Assembly (NCBI GenBank): GCA_964036045.1
Contig: OZ038382.1
Location: forward strand, 89,637,795-89,701,794
DNA: 64,000 bases
Direction: 5' to 3'
Source of the DNA: Eutreptiella sp. 'Long Island Sound 2002'
Lineage: Eukaryota > Euglenozoa > Euglenophyceae > Eutreptiales > Eutreptiaceae
Below are positions 1 through 10,612 of this stretch, in pieces. The translations under genes and the position numbers were made by a program. The notes beneath the pieces were generated by a model. It saw nothing but the letters and a program-made list of their open reading frames with translations. It was not told the origin of the DNA and did not search any database. Positions within the stretch are counted from its first letter, which is position 1. Each line of letters starts with the position of its first letter.

Positions 1-76
1 TACAGCACACCATAGTAGATCGCACACCACAATAGACTACAACACAGCACGGCACACCACACCACATGACACCACT
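1..76. repeat. Degenerate CACAC/CACAT-type simple repeat
   Basis: The window opens in a CA-rich tract made of short CACAC, CACCA and CACAT words. It resembles the sequence that flanks the retrotransposon 3' end near 60.53 kb and, in reverse complement, 9.03-9.16 kb. Its left limit lies outside the window. Confidence 0.55.
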
Positions 77-509
77 TGCTTCACAACTACCTCCGGGGGG
101 TTGAACTCAGGGGTGTGGGAGGGTGTTCTTTTCTTTGTTTCACAGGTGCATTTTCTCAATCAAATATGAACCAATTTGGAACATGACCACATTTCAAGTT
201 GCAGGTGTGCCATGCTATGCTGTGCCGTGTGGTGGTGTGTTGTGGTCTCGTCCCCCCCGAAAAATGTGTGACGAAAACAAAAACGCCCCCCCCCCCCACC
301 AGCGCTTGAAAGGAGGGCAGACCCACGGTGCCTGTGCCTATGTCAAAATGCGTGTGTGCATGTGTGTGTGTGTGTGTGTGTTTGTGTGTGTAAGCACATC
401 TGACTGGACATGTCCCAAACGTGATGGTTTCTGTGTGTCTATGTGTCATGGAACCCCCTCTCTCCCACATTGGTGTCCGTTACTTGCCAAATGTTTGTGC
501 ATGTTTTTG
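77..509. other. Non-genic stretch with simple repeats
   Basis: No supportable gene. It holds a G/T-rich patch (about 205-245), a C homopolymer near 286-297 and a (GT)n tract. The overlapping reading frames here owe their openness to low complexity. Confidence 0.6.
351..391. repeat. (GT)n microsatellite
   Basis: About 40 bases of nearly uninterrupted GT dinucleotides with one CA and one TT interruption. Confidence 0.9.
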
Positions 510-803
510 TTCTAGCCTCTTTCTAGCGAAGCGTTCTAGTGACCTTCTAGCGTCGTTTTGGCGCCACTCGCTAGAACGTCGCCAGAGCGTTGCTAGACCG
601 CTTTTTTTTTGTGATTGAATTTCGGGTCGAAAATGCGTTTTTCTGAAAAATAAGTATGGAGCCCCTGGTACGGTAACAGGGGTCCAAGTTGCACCCTTCA
701 TACCCCAAACCCCCTATGCCCATGGGTCCGGGTAACCACCACTTTTTTTCGTTCTAGCCTTCTAGCGCCATCTAGGCTAAAACAAAATTAGGTGTTCTAG
801 CGC
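510..803. repeat. Cluster of TTCTAGC(G/C) words on both strands
   Basis: The octamer TTCTAGCG or a one-base variant recurs at about 510, 521, 533, 545, 752, 760 and 795, with the reverse complement CGCTAGAA at 569. Spacing is irregular, so this is a motif cluster rather than a tandem array. The inverted copies at 545-552 and 569-576 could form a small stem. Function unknown. Confidence 0.55.
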
Positions 804-817
804 GTACCAAGGGCACC

Positions 818-1460
818 CTTGTTCCCCCTTCCTTTTTGCTTTCTGCTACTCTTTGCCTTCCTGCCCTTTCTCTCTCTGGTTCCGTCTTTTTCCCTCCGCT
901 TAACCCCCCCCGCACACCCCCCTTTTGCCACAACTCTCTCGTCTGGTGTTCGGTGCCCGTGCTTGTTGTTGTGCCCCCCCCCCACCCCTTTATGTGCGCC
1001 CCTCCCCCCCCCCCGTTGCCTTTTCTATCTTTTTGCGTCGGCTACTTTCTGCTTCTCTGCTCTCGTGTCCCCCCCCCCCCCCGGCTGTCTTGTTTGTGCT
1101 CCACGGGTCGTGCCGCCCTGCTGTCCATTTTCCCTCTCGCTCTCTTTGTTTGCCTCGTGCGCCTGCTGGTTTGTTTTTGTTCCCGGGTGTTGCTGCCTCT
1201 GTTTTGTTTCCCTCTCTCTCTTCCTTGTTTTCCGGGGTTTTCCGTACCGTTGTTGTTGCCGCCCCGCCCTGTGTGGCCTCATTTTGCCGGTTGGTCCCCT
1301 CCCCCCTATTATGTGGTGCTTGGCCAGGTATTGTTTGTCTATTGCTAGTTTTTTTTCCCCTTTGCCCGGCCCCGGGCGCTCGGGGGCCTTTCGCCCCCTC
1401 TGCTCCCGCGCCCCCCTCTTTGTTTGTGCTTTGTGGGTGTCGTCACCGTGGCGCTCGTTT

Positions 1461-1515
<55 letters not shown>

Positions 1516-1860
1516 GTGTGTCTTCCTTGCGCGCCCCTTGTTTTCTATAGGCGGGTGTCGCCGCCCCTGCTCCAACCCCCCCCCCCCCCCCCCGCCCCTC
1601 TCTCTCTTGTTTTCTGGCAGCTGGGGGTTGTGCTGTTGCGTGTTGTGTTGTGTGGCGCCGTTTTGCGTGGCATCGCCGTGCTGCCGTGCTGCCCGGGGTG
1701 GCGGTTTTTTGGTTGTGTGGTGTGGTGTCGCGCCGTGTTGTTTGGTGCTTTTGGTCGTTGTGTTGGTTTGCCTTGTGCCATCTGTTGTTGCTGTGTGCTG
1801 TGCTGCTGTACTGGGTGTGGCGCGGTGCTTCGTTGCTTCGTGCCGTGCGGTGTTTAATCG
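818..1860. repeat. 1-kb polypyrimidine low-complexity tract
   Basis: The plus strand is dominated by C and T, with C homopolymers (for example near 1070-1082 and 1577-1592) and a (CT)n run at about 1467-1510. From about 1630 it shades into T/G-rich sequence. All three plus frames stay open for hundreds of bases and give Pro/Leu/Ser/Cys/Phe-rich peptides, which follows from composition. I do not call a gene. Confidence 0.75.
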
Positions 1861-3123
1861 ATGCTATTATGATGCCGCTCCCTCTTTACGGAGTTCCTCT
1901 CCTGCCAAACCCAATTTACCATTCAATAATGAGGTTCCGTCCTCAACAACTTGTTCCGAGGCACAATGCATAGGCACACACAGACACAGAAGGGGCGGGG
2001 GGGTGGGAGAGAGGAATGTAGATGAAGCCTGTAGTTGACCGCCTCCAAGGGCCTCTTCTCAACATATCATTTATGCCATGCACATGCGTGCAGCCCCCCC
2101 CCCCCCCCCACACACCAAATATGATCAGCTTGACAGTTGACTATCATACAGACACAAGGTGCCTAATTTCCCCGTTGGGGATTACCAGCACATTATGTGG
2201 AAAATATGGCAAAAATGTTTACGAAAAATGGAGGACTGGGAGAAGCACGAATAATTCTTGTGGGCTTTGTGGGAAAAAGGGGGAAACTCAATGGAAAAAA
2301 TCCAAAATTGCTATTTTTGGATGCCGCCATTTGCAATTTTTTGGGGGGACGTGATTTTGATTTAGTCCCGATCTATGGCCACACTTGGAGTATGCAAATG
2401 GTGCAAATAGTTGGCTGTTTGTACATGCTGGGCACGTAAGGGAACTGTTTCAGGTGTGCATAACACAGGAAGCGGCACATTGGGAGGCGTGAACCCCCAC
2501 AATTGGGTTGGAACTGAGGTTGATTCTTGTAATGTGGATGTGATGGGGGCAAAGACGAGCTGTAGGATTTGGGTGTGGCAAAGGAATTGAAGGGCAATTG
2601 TCAGGGTTTTACTCAGTGTGTGTCCTACCAACAAGGGGGGGTGTCAAAGTTTTGGGGTGGGTGGGCTTCCAACCCCCCCCCCCCCCGTACGGTAGGCCAT
2701 TGTGGGGGACTTTGAGTCATCGCTGAAGGTCGTGGTCCATGCATTTTGCCTGTGGTAGGGCATTTTGCCTTTGGTAGTTGGGAGGGTGCGCATCCAACCC
2801 CCCCCCATGAGATGAAGCTTGCCGTGCTAGGCAACGCTCTCTCACCTCTTAGATGGCGTGCCAACCATAGGCGGTCCTGAAGGGAAGGGGTGTACAAACA
2901 CAATAACGGGCTACGTTGGCGCCCTCCTGCCTTGTGCACGCACGTCAGTCGGCGATCCTGCGGTGCTGCCCCCTTCTCCCGCTCCCTCTGCAGCATGTAT
3001 GTATATATGTGTGCGTGTCTGTGTGTAACCATGTATGTGTGCTTGTATGTATGTATTCAGGTGTACAGTATGCCGTTACCTTGTTGCAATCACCCCATCT
3101 TCTCCTTCCCCACACGATAGTCC
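1861..3123. other. Non-genic interval with homopolymer runs
   Basis: No supported gene. It includes C or G runs near 2094-2109, 2673-2687 and 2800, and a TATG/GT-rich patch at about 2997-3060. A pyrimidine-rich stretch ending in TAG just before 3121 could be a 3' splice site for the next entry. Confidence 0.5.
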
Positions 3124-3861
3124 GTGATCCAGCGGGGCAGCCCTCTTCCACGCCCCCAACACGAGTTTGTTGAGTTTGCTGAGTCTGTTGGGTACTACAT
3201 GTGGTTCAATCATCTGAAGAGCTACGTAGTCGGGCCAGGCAAATCTGCTCGTCCGCGACCTAGTGAGGGGCCCCTTGAAACACCCTTCGTGCTTGGTGAG
3301 GGTTCCACTGGGTTCACTGGGCTCAGAGCCCTATCCATCCCCGGCTTCCCCTTCTACCACCCCGCGGTTGGTTTATCTCTCGCGGCCCCGACCGACGTGG
3401 CCGCGACTGCAGGCGCTTACTCACTACGCCGCCGCCCTTATGATGGGTTACCCAGGTTGCCGGCACCGCCGACTCCCTGCTACTCACCTGTCGCTAGTGT
3501 TACCCCCATGGCCGGCGTGGAGGCTGCCAGCCGCAATGCGGTGTGTGTGGGTGCCCACGGTGGAGTGGGCCAGTGCTTTTCTGTGTGTGCCCCCACCCCC
3601 CTTTCCGTTGCCGCTTATGCGTGTTCCGCGGTTGGTGTGGCAGGTTGTTCCGGCCGGGTGTCCCTTCTCGTGCCTGCTGGTATGCCCGTCCAGATGGTTT
3701 GTGCGTTCCACGGCCGCGGTCCAGTGGCCCTTTCGGTTCGTGCCGCATGCGCTATGTGTGGTTGTGCGCTCACGCTCTCGCATCGTCGTGTGGTGCTCCC
3801 CATCCTCCTTGTTGGTCTCGGTCGCTTTGGCCCCTTGCGTGCACTGTGCGAGGCCCGGTAG
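3124..3861 (+). CDS. Candidate exon or open reading segment, unknown product
   Basis: An open frame of about 245 codons with no ATG at its upstream end; the first codon of the open stretch is GTG. It follows a pyrimidine-rich tract ending CACACGATAG that could serve as a splice acceptor. The first ~140 residues have mixed composition with aromatic and charged residues (for example VEFAESVGYYMWF) and look more protein-like than the surrounding low-complexity frames. The remainder is Ala/Val/Cys/Pro-rich and doubtful. No domain is recognised. GC-rich sequence leaves frames open by chance, so this may be spurious. Confidence 0.25.
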   Translation: MIQRGSPLPRPQHEFVEFAESVGYYMWFNHLKSYVVGPGKSARPRPSEGPLETPFVLGEGSTGFTGLRALSIPGFPFYHPAVGLSLAAPTDVAATAGAYSLRRRPYDGLPRLPAPPTPCYSPVASVTPMAGVEAASRNAVCVGAHGGVGQCFSVCAPTPLSVAAYACSAVGVAGCSGRVSLLVPAGMPVQMVCAFHGRGPVALSVRAACAMCGCALTLSHRRVVLPILLVGLGRFGPLRALCEAR

Positions 3862-4065
3862 GGCCATTCCACCAAGTCCATGCCCCTCCGCGCTTCCCAA
3901 CTAGGCCCCTACTCTGCCGTTTTTGCCGGGGGGGGGGGGGGGGGCTTTCCGGCCTTCGCCTACCCTCTCCAGCTTCTCTGCTGTTTTGGTGAGGGGCGTC
4001 TGAAGTCAGGCACTCACCCTCCCTCGGGCGTCTAATCACAAGCGCCTGGCTGGCCCTCTCATGGG

Positions 4066-4335
4066 GGTTGGTGTGCTAGGGCCTGGGGCGTCCGCTGGGT
4101 GCCCTCAACCAGGCCACCTCCTTTGCGCGCAGCATGGTTGCATCTCACGTCCGGGTTGGTGTGCCGGGTCTTCGGGCGTCCGCTGGGCGCCCCTCAGGTA
4201 GGCCATGTCCTTTGGGCGCTGCCTGGTTGCACCTCGTGTACGGGTTGGTGTGCCGGGTCTTGGGGCGTCAGCCAGGAGCCCCTCAGCCAGGCTGCGTCTT
4301 TGGGCGCTGCCTGGTTGGAACTCGCGTGGGGGTTT
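4066..4335. repeat. 89-bp tandem repeat, three copies
   Basis: The phrase GGTTGGTGTGC recurs at about 4066, 4154 and 4243, giving units of 88-89 bp. Each unit continues with a GGCGTC block and ends in a GCCTGGTTG-like block. Open frames across it are by-products of the repeat. Confidence 0.75.
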
Positions 4336-5225
4336 GTTGATTGTGTGCCCACGTTGCGTTTTCCAGCCCTGGGTTTGTCCGTGCGTGTTGCTGTGGTGTG
4401 CCTGTGGTTCCTGGCCAGCTTGGTTTGCCTTTGTGTGGTCCTACGCGCCCTGCGTGTCGCTTGGTGTGTTGTGCATGCTTCCCGGGTTTGCGACACCCGG
4501 TGGCCGTTGTTGTTGTGTCAGAGAATTCCGGTTAATAACAGAAAGAATAATCTGTCAGAGGGGCTCTGCAACTACACACATGAACAGAACTTCACCGTGG
4601 GCCCGGAAATCAGGAGGAAATGTAAAACTGTACAGAAGAAGACAAAAAAAGCAAACATGCATTTAAGAAGGGGATGGAGTGGGTGATGCAGAGGCCTGCT
4701 CGAGTGGGGACTTCTGGTCGATGCTGTCCGGCGTTCGGGCATACGCACTCTGAGAGGTCTGTGCAGATGCATGGGATAGCAGTGGCAATAGTCCACAAAG
4801 CTTATAACACAAATGCTCCCACCAGTGTCTGGCCCAAAAGTGGGTGGTTTTGGATGAATGAGGGTTTGTTGTCAATCCTTCACAATTGGAACAAAACATT
4901 CCTGGTATTTACACCCAATGAGAGAGCCAACAGCTGCCAACAGCCATCACTGAAATGGCCGTCACTGTCAGTCAACTGCCAACTGCCATTGGTCAACCAT
5001 AAGATGGTCGGTTGGGCATCAACTGCTGTCTGTAAACAACCAACCACAATCGGTTGGACATCGACCGTGCGCTCAACCACCAGGCACTGCGGTTGACCAT
5101 CAACTGGTGCTGGTCAATCAACAACAACCACGACGTCTTTCCCAGATTGGCCCCCCTTTCAGGCCCCACTGGTGAGGACGAAAAATTGTGATTTCTGGGT
5201 GACCTCCGACGATGCATAGGAACCC
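4336..5225. other. Non-genic interval with CAACC/GGTTG-rich patch
   Basis: No supported gene. Between about 4920 and 5125 the words CAACTGCC, CAACC and GGTTG occur repeatedly on both strands, a degenerate, partly self-complementary patch. Confidence 0.45.
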
Positions 5226-5229
5226 TTGG

Positions 5230-5860
5230 GCTGTTGTTGGGTGATCATTTTGTGACAATTGGAGCACTTAAAAACCAAAATCAGCAATTTCGGGGCTTTC
5301 CAGGCTGGGGCACATGGGCGTAGTGGCCACTACTTGGGTCTCCATGGGTGCTTGAGTACCCATATTGTCAACAAACGATCATCCAAACCCATCCGAGAGG
5401 CGACAGAAAGATTTCAGAAAAACTGCAATTTTTGAAAATTTTCCGGGTGCCACTAAACTGCCCGAGGACCAGTAATGTCGGGCCTTTCAAGGGGCCCATG
5501 ACTCAGGCTACACAGGCCTAGCAGCCGCTGCGTGGGTCCCCATGGGTGCCAGATTACCCATCTTGTCACCAAATGTCCACCCAAACCCATTCTAGGGGCG
5601 ACAAAAGGGTTTTAGAGACCCATTAACTTTTGAAAATTTTCAGGTGCTACTAAACTGCCTCAACAATGGCAATTCTATTGCCTTTGGCAAGTCCACCTTG
5701 CACCGAACAGTGAACCTCCTCTGAATGGCTGATTTTGCAATCATTCATCAGATAATCAGCATCATGGTCCCCATAGGTATCTCACCAAATGATCACCCCA
5801 CAACAGCCCAAGGCTGCTTGGGGTTGTGGGAGGTCAGCCAAAAATCGCAATTGTTCAGCC
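5230..5860. repeat. Degenerate ~197-bp tandem repeat, about three copies
   Basis: The landmark TTTGAAAATTTTC occurs at about 5431 and 5628 (197 bp apart), each preceded by a GGGTGC..TACCCAT..TTGTCA..AAACCCAT block and a GGCGACA block, and followed by a GTGC(C/T)ACTAAACTGCC block. A third, weaker copy follows from about 5660 with CCCCATAGGTATCTCACC. Copies are strongly diverged, as in an old satellite remnant. Confidence 0.6.
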
Positions 5861-6658
5861 AACCCATGTCAGCCAGAAAATGGCAAAGTCCTCACCGGGG
5901 CCCCATAGTGGAGCTGATGTGGGAAACCTGGAGATAGCACCCGGGACCCCTGTCGTAGGTTAGGGGGTCCTTATAGAAGAAAAAAGTGGATGGGACCAGG
6001 GTCTGAATTGACACACAGGGGCTGCTGTAGGCCAACCATCTTTACTTGTAGTGCAACGAAGCCTGAAACAACGCTTTTGGGGGCCAATAAGCCCCACTTA
6101 AACGGCTGTTTCGGTGCTACGGTCAAACCCCAAGAATACCATCTTCAAACTCAGGGGTATGTGTGGATGAAACGGGAAGCTGGAGAAGAATTCAAGCAGG
6201 TTGAGGGGGGGTGGAAGGGGTGGGGGTGGGGGGGGTATTCAAGGTGAGCGAACCGAAGGTGCAGGTGGTAGAGTTACCCTGTTTGGCACAGCCACATACA
6301 AAGTCCTACTGGATTGCAACTTCAAAGAGAAGTGGGAAGGAAAGATGATGCGAAGTAGTGTGTGAAAAACGCACTGCTCTTAGGGAGGGGGGGGGATTGT
6401 AGACCTAACCACCAGGATTGCAGAACCGGGGAGGGAAACCATGGGCGGGCAGTGTGTGCGTTGTTTTACTGTTTCGAGCGCATTTTCCGTCATGTCCTAT
6501 TGTCCTTTGCTTTTGCCAAGGAGAGCCTGAGCCCCCCATTCAAAACCAGCTGACCACAACCCCTCACATGCTTACACACAGGCCCACACCAGGAAACTTC
6601 CCACCAACCACCTGATATGAGGGAACAGTGTCCCACCAGAGTATCTGCCCAAAGGCTT
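5861..6658. other. Interval without recognisable gene
   Basis: Both strands show only short frames. G runs occur near 6206-6235 and 6384-6393. Nothing else is supported. Confidence 0.5.
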
Positions 6659-6766
6659 TCATCTAAGCCAGGCCCAAAGCCGAACGCAGTCCATCCCAGA
6701 GAGCATCAGTGGTGGCACAAACAGAAATGGGGGGGGGGGGGAGCAAAGACAGTGGAAATGACACAC

Positions 6767-7000
6767 CTGCATATCTGAGGCCATGGGCGAGGGGGAGGTG
6801 TGCAGGTTGTGGTGCGACGAACCGTCCCCCGCATCCTCCTCTTCCTCCATGTCTGCCTCCTCATGATCCAGGGATGGGAATATGCCTGTGTACCCACTCA
6901 GCAGCTTCTTCTCTTCGCTTTCTCTGTACACTTGTTCCAGGATGGCCCTGGAATCCTCGTTACCCATGAGGCACAACATTTTGACAAAGTCGTGGTACAA
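6767..7000 (-). CDS. Candidate internal exon, unknown protein
   Basis: On the minus strand an open frame of 78 codons (234 bp, a multiple of three) is bounded by a good 3' splice-like signal (GTGCCGCAG just upstream of base 7000) and a 5' splice-like signal (ATGCAG followed by GTGTGT at 6766-6761). The peptide has realistic composition: it opens LYHDFVKMLCLMGNEDSRA, runs through a charged helix-like stretch and ends in an acidic EEEED region with Ser/His/Pro. The frame stays open upstream to 7075 through another possible acceptor (TTGGAGCAG). No family is recognised. The plus-strand frames over the same bases look less coding-like. Confidence 0.4.
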
Positions 7001-8522
7001 CTGCGGCACAAATGGGACGACAATTTGCAGAGAAGGACGCAGTAATATCCTTGACACAGGAAAGACCTGCTCCAACCCGATCCTTCCAATCCTTTACCAG
7101 AAAATGCAGTCACAATGGCATGACAGTAATTGGCGGGTCACTGGCAGCATCTAATGGAGTTCAACTGACAACGGCTGGTGGTTGACTGACCAAAAAGCAG
7201 GAGCAGGGGAGAAGTGACACTCTGGGAGATGGGCGAACCAACAATTTCAGTGCATGCAACTCAGTGGGCGCTTGGGTTCAACTTTACACGTTGTCACACC
7301 TTTGACACACAGCATGGTGGTATGGTGGCCTTGATGGCACACCATGGTGGCTTGGCGGCATGCAAAGCGCTGGTGTTGGGGGAGGAGGATTTGGAGATGG
7401 GTGTGGGGTTGTGCATTGGGGGTGGGGAGGGGCGTCTGTGGGAGGGTGGGGTTGTGCATACTATCCATTTTAAAAGGGTCTCAAGCCCCCCTCCCCAATC
7501 CCATTCCCCATCCATGCACTCTTTTTCTCATGTGTCAATTGAAGACGCCCAACGGCAAGGGCCTATGCCAAAAGAACAAACTAAAGGTGACAAAGGATTG
7601 GCATGTGTATTATCACGTATGACGAGACTCTCACAATGTTTGCACAAAGTGATTGTCACAAAGCAACATATATGTTGCCCCATCTTTCTGCTACCATCAT
7701 TGGATGAAATGACCCAAAGCCTAAAACTAGTTCAGCAAAACAAATGCAATCCCTGTTGTTGCGCCACATCTATGTGGATGGAGCTCACCTCAATACTAGC
7801 ATAAATTGGAAGATATTATCCGGCGCGTTATGAAACATTTATCCTGCAAAGGATGCACAGGTTGCATGCACAACTTGCATCTTTCCGATGGCGCTGTGCA
7901 ACCGTGCCCCTCCTCCCCCTTGTCTAACGTATGCCCATATTGATAGGTATGTCTCCAGTATCTTGGACAATATTGATACTCACATCACATCGACATATCC
8001 CTGTCCTGATCCATTCCATAATCCAACGGATGCCAAACAATAGGTTGAAAGTGATACAAAGGTCGATACACTTCGCACACACCCTTGAGGCCATTTCAAC
8101 TCGAAATGCTGGTGTCTCAGTGTACCATTGTAAGCAAATCACTGCAGTATGTACACTCACTGTACCAGAGACAAGGTGTACCTGAGACAGGGCTAAGATT
8201 TGACTGATCTGCAGCAAACCATTTGTTCCTGTCTGGGGACAATTCAGCATGCCAGACCTTGCTCAGTGGCGCACTGGTGCTATCTCCTGGAAGGCGGGCT
8301 CTGTCTTATGATGGGTACCTGGGTCAGCCACTTTTTCCATGTCCCTTCCACATCCTCCCAACAACTTCCAGGGCTGCACTGGAAGAGAGAGGGCTACATG
8401 GGCTTCCAAAAAGCAGGGAAATGTGGACCAAAACAAAAATGATCTCCAGTGAAATTGTGCCATTGAAAAAAACAAATTGTGGAACCCAGTGTTGACAAAG
8501 ATCGGCGAGTAGTCACCGCGTT
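7001..8522. other. Interval with weak open frames only
   Basis: A plus-strand frame of 196 codons (7214-7804) and a minus-strand frame of 108 codons (7924-8250) exist. Neither shows a recognisable domain, and the first includes G-rich low complexity near 7380-7450. They could include exon pieces of the gene suggested by the neighbouring minus-strand exon candidates. I do not call them. Confidence 0.4.
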
Positions 8523-8872
8523 GATCGCCCACCGCCGGCTTGTGGGTCAACTTTTTTGTCGAAAAAAAAGCCCACCCTGTCCTTGAAGGACGTGCTGATG
8601 CCCTCAGGCCTCACTACACGCACCTGTTGATGGTCTTTGTTGAGGATGGAAATATCGAACTCGCCAGCGGACTGCCCACCGTGAGGCCCCTCGGCACTCA
8701 TTCTTCCGCTGTCCCGCTGTGATGTGGCCCCGCCCCGATCCCTTGGGGCCCGTTGATTTCCGGCAGACGCCGCCCGCTTTGGGGGTTTAGCCTTGGCTTT
8801 GGATTTTGCGGGTTGCGTTTTCACGGCCTCATGACCCCATGGTGGCCGCAGGGATATGACGGATTTGATGTC
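8523..8872 (-). CDS. Candidate exon, basic/Gly-rich segment of unknown protein
   Basis: On the minus strand a pyrimidine-rich tract ending CCCGCTGCAG precedes base 8872, an excellent 3' splice-like site. The frame then stays open for about 115 codons. It begins DIKSVISLRPPWGHEAVK, continues with a Lys/Ala/Pro-rich segment, an Arg/Gly/Ser segment and a final mixed part with VRVVRPEGISTSFKDRVGFF. A possible donor (GCG followed by GTGACT) lies near 8523. The product is not recognised. With 6767-7000 on the same strand it may belong to one spliced host gene running right to left. Confidence 0.38.
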
Positions 8873-9029
8873 CTGCAGCGGGAAATAGTACAGGCATGGA
8901 GGAAGAAAAAAGGAAGAAAATGCTAGCAAAAGGCAGTAAGAAGAAAAAAGACCACACACAATCATCATTCAGACAAGTGAAATATCTTACGTAGAGCACA
9001 AATTCCTGTAATGTTCACGCATCTCCAAC

Positions 9030-9162
9030 TTGAAAGAGATACACGTTGTGACAGATACATGGTGGCCGTGTTGCTGTGCAGTGCAGTGTGGTATGCTGCG
9101 CTGTCGTGCTCGACGGCGTGGTGGGGTGTGGTGGGGTGTGGTGTGGTCTGGTGTGGTGTGGC
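9030..9162. repeat. Degenerate GTGTG/GTGGG simple repeat
   Basis: On the minus strand this reads as CACAC/CACCC words. It abuts the 3' end of the truncated retrotransposon copy at 9163, matching the CA-rich sequence found next to the 3' end of the long copy at 60.52 kb. Confidence 0.6.
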
Positions 9163-9438
9163 GCTGTTACCAAAGGGCAAAGGCCGGGATGTCTACCCAC
9201 GGGTACAGGTGAATGGGAGGGCTGTGAGTGTTGTGCGCGCGCTGTGTGCGAGTGTGATTAGAAAGGGGCGGAGAGCAGGAAGAGGGTGGCCTGGAGGCTC
9301 CCCACCAGGCTATGGCAGCTAGCCCAGGGGCTCCCGCGGGACCCCCTCCCTCTCCGCCTGTCGGTGCAGGCGTAGCTCCTGCAACACCCACATCATCGAG
9401 CTGTTGGGGCCCAACCGGCCCTTCAGCAGCGCGGCATC
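9163..9438 (-). mobile_element. 5'-truncated 3' tail of the 48.7-60.5 kb non-LTR retrotransposon
   Basis: The reverse complement of this segment aligns by eye with 60.25-60.52 kb. It has the last ~40 codons of the RNase H/CCHC reading frame (GTGCAGGCGTAGCTCCTGCA here against GTGCAGGCGCAGCTCCTGCA in the reverse complement of the long copy). It also has the shared 3' UTR with GGCCGGGATGTCTACCCACG and the terminal GCTGTTACCAAA. The copy is cut off at about 9438, where the 41-bp minisatellite starts. Short 5'-truncated copies are typical of target-primed reverse transcription. It carries no functional gene. Confidence 0.85.
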
Positions 9439-9439
9439 A

Positions 9440-10400
9440 CTGAAATCCTGGCCCCTGTGCATGAGCGCACTGGGGCCTCATGGAACTGATGGCCCCTGTG
9501 CCTGAGCGCACTGGGGCCTCACTGAACTAATAGCCCCTGCATGAGCGCACTGGGGCCTTGTTGAACTTCTGGCCCCTGTGCGTGAGCACACTGCGGCCTC
9601 ATTAAACTCCTGGACCCTGTGCCTGAGCGCACTGGGGCCTCATTGAACTCTTGGCCCCTGTGCGCGAGCGCACTGGGGCCTCATTGAAATCCTGGTCCCT
9701 GTGCATGAGCGCACTGGGGCCTTATTGAGCCCATGGCCCCTGTGCATGAGCGCACTGCGGTCTCATTGAACCCATGGCCCCTGTGCCTGAGCGCACTGGG
9801 GCCTCATAGAACTCTTGGCCCTTGTGCGCGAGCACACTGGGGCCTCATTGAAATGCTGGCCCCTGTGCATGAACGCACCTGGGCCTCATTGAACTCCTGG
9901 CCCCTGTGTGCGAGCGCACTGGGCCCCATTGAACTCACGGCCCCTGTGCACGAGCGCACTGGGGCCTCATTGAACTCATGCCCCCATGCGTGAGCGCACT
10001 AGGGCCTCATTGAACTCCTGGCCCCCGTGCGTGAACGCACCGGGGCCTCATTCAACTCATGGCCCATGTGCACAAGGGCACTGGGGCCTATTTGAAAACC
10101 TGCCCCTGCGCACGAGCGCACTGGGGCCTCATTGAACTCATGGCCCCCGTGCGTGAGCGCATTAGAGCCTCATTGGAATCTTGGCCCCTATGCATCAGCG
10201 CACTGGGGCCTCAGTGAAATCATGGCCCCTCTGCATGAGCGCATTGGGGCTTTATTAAACTTCTGGCCCCTGTGCATCATTGCACTAGGGCCTCGTGGAA
10301 CGGACCGCCCCTGTGTAGAAGCGCACTGAGGCCTTACTTAACTCATGGACCCTATGCATAGTTGCACTGGGGCCTCATTGAAATCCTTGCCCTTGTGCAG
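9440..10400 (+). repeat. 41-bp minisatellite, forward array
   Basis: About 23 units of 41 bp. Landmarks are GGCCCCTGTGCATGAGCGCA, then CTGGGGCCTCATTGAAC, then TCATG or CCTG. The phrase CATGGCCCC at 9732 and 9773 gives the period. Units differ at many positions and some are shortened by a base or two. The 86-codon frame at 9733-9993 is repeat-derived. Confidence 0.93.
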
Positions 10401-10403
10401 CTC

Positions 10404-10612
10404 TAGCCTCCCCTAAGTGACAACCCCTCCTGAGGAGTGATCAGTGGCACGGAGGGATAACCCGTCTCCCCCTGGCCGGTGAACCCAAAGCAAGAGGGCT
10501 TTGGCCTAGCCTCAGTGACCACCCCTCCCGAGCAGCGACCACCGGCACGGAGAGACAACCCGTCTCCCTCTGGCCAATCAACCCGCAGCAGGAGGGCTGC
10601 GCCAAGGGGGGG
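10404..10612. repeat. ~103-bp direct duplication
   Basis: Two adjacent copies begin TAGCCTC at 10404 and 10507. Each contains CACCCCTC-like, GGCACGGAG and AACCCGTCTCCC blocks and ends AGGAGGGCT-like. A G run follows at about 10608-10620. Confidence 0.75.

Noticed and set aside
819-1857. Three overlapping plus-strand frames of 170-310 codons
   Set aside because: Polypyrimidine composition suppresses stops; the peptides are low complexity.
3484-4039. Minus-strand frames opposite 3.5-4.0 kb
   Set aside because: GC-rich shadow frames with Thr/His/Arg-rich peptides and no domain; the plus-strand frame is the better, though weak, candidate.
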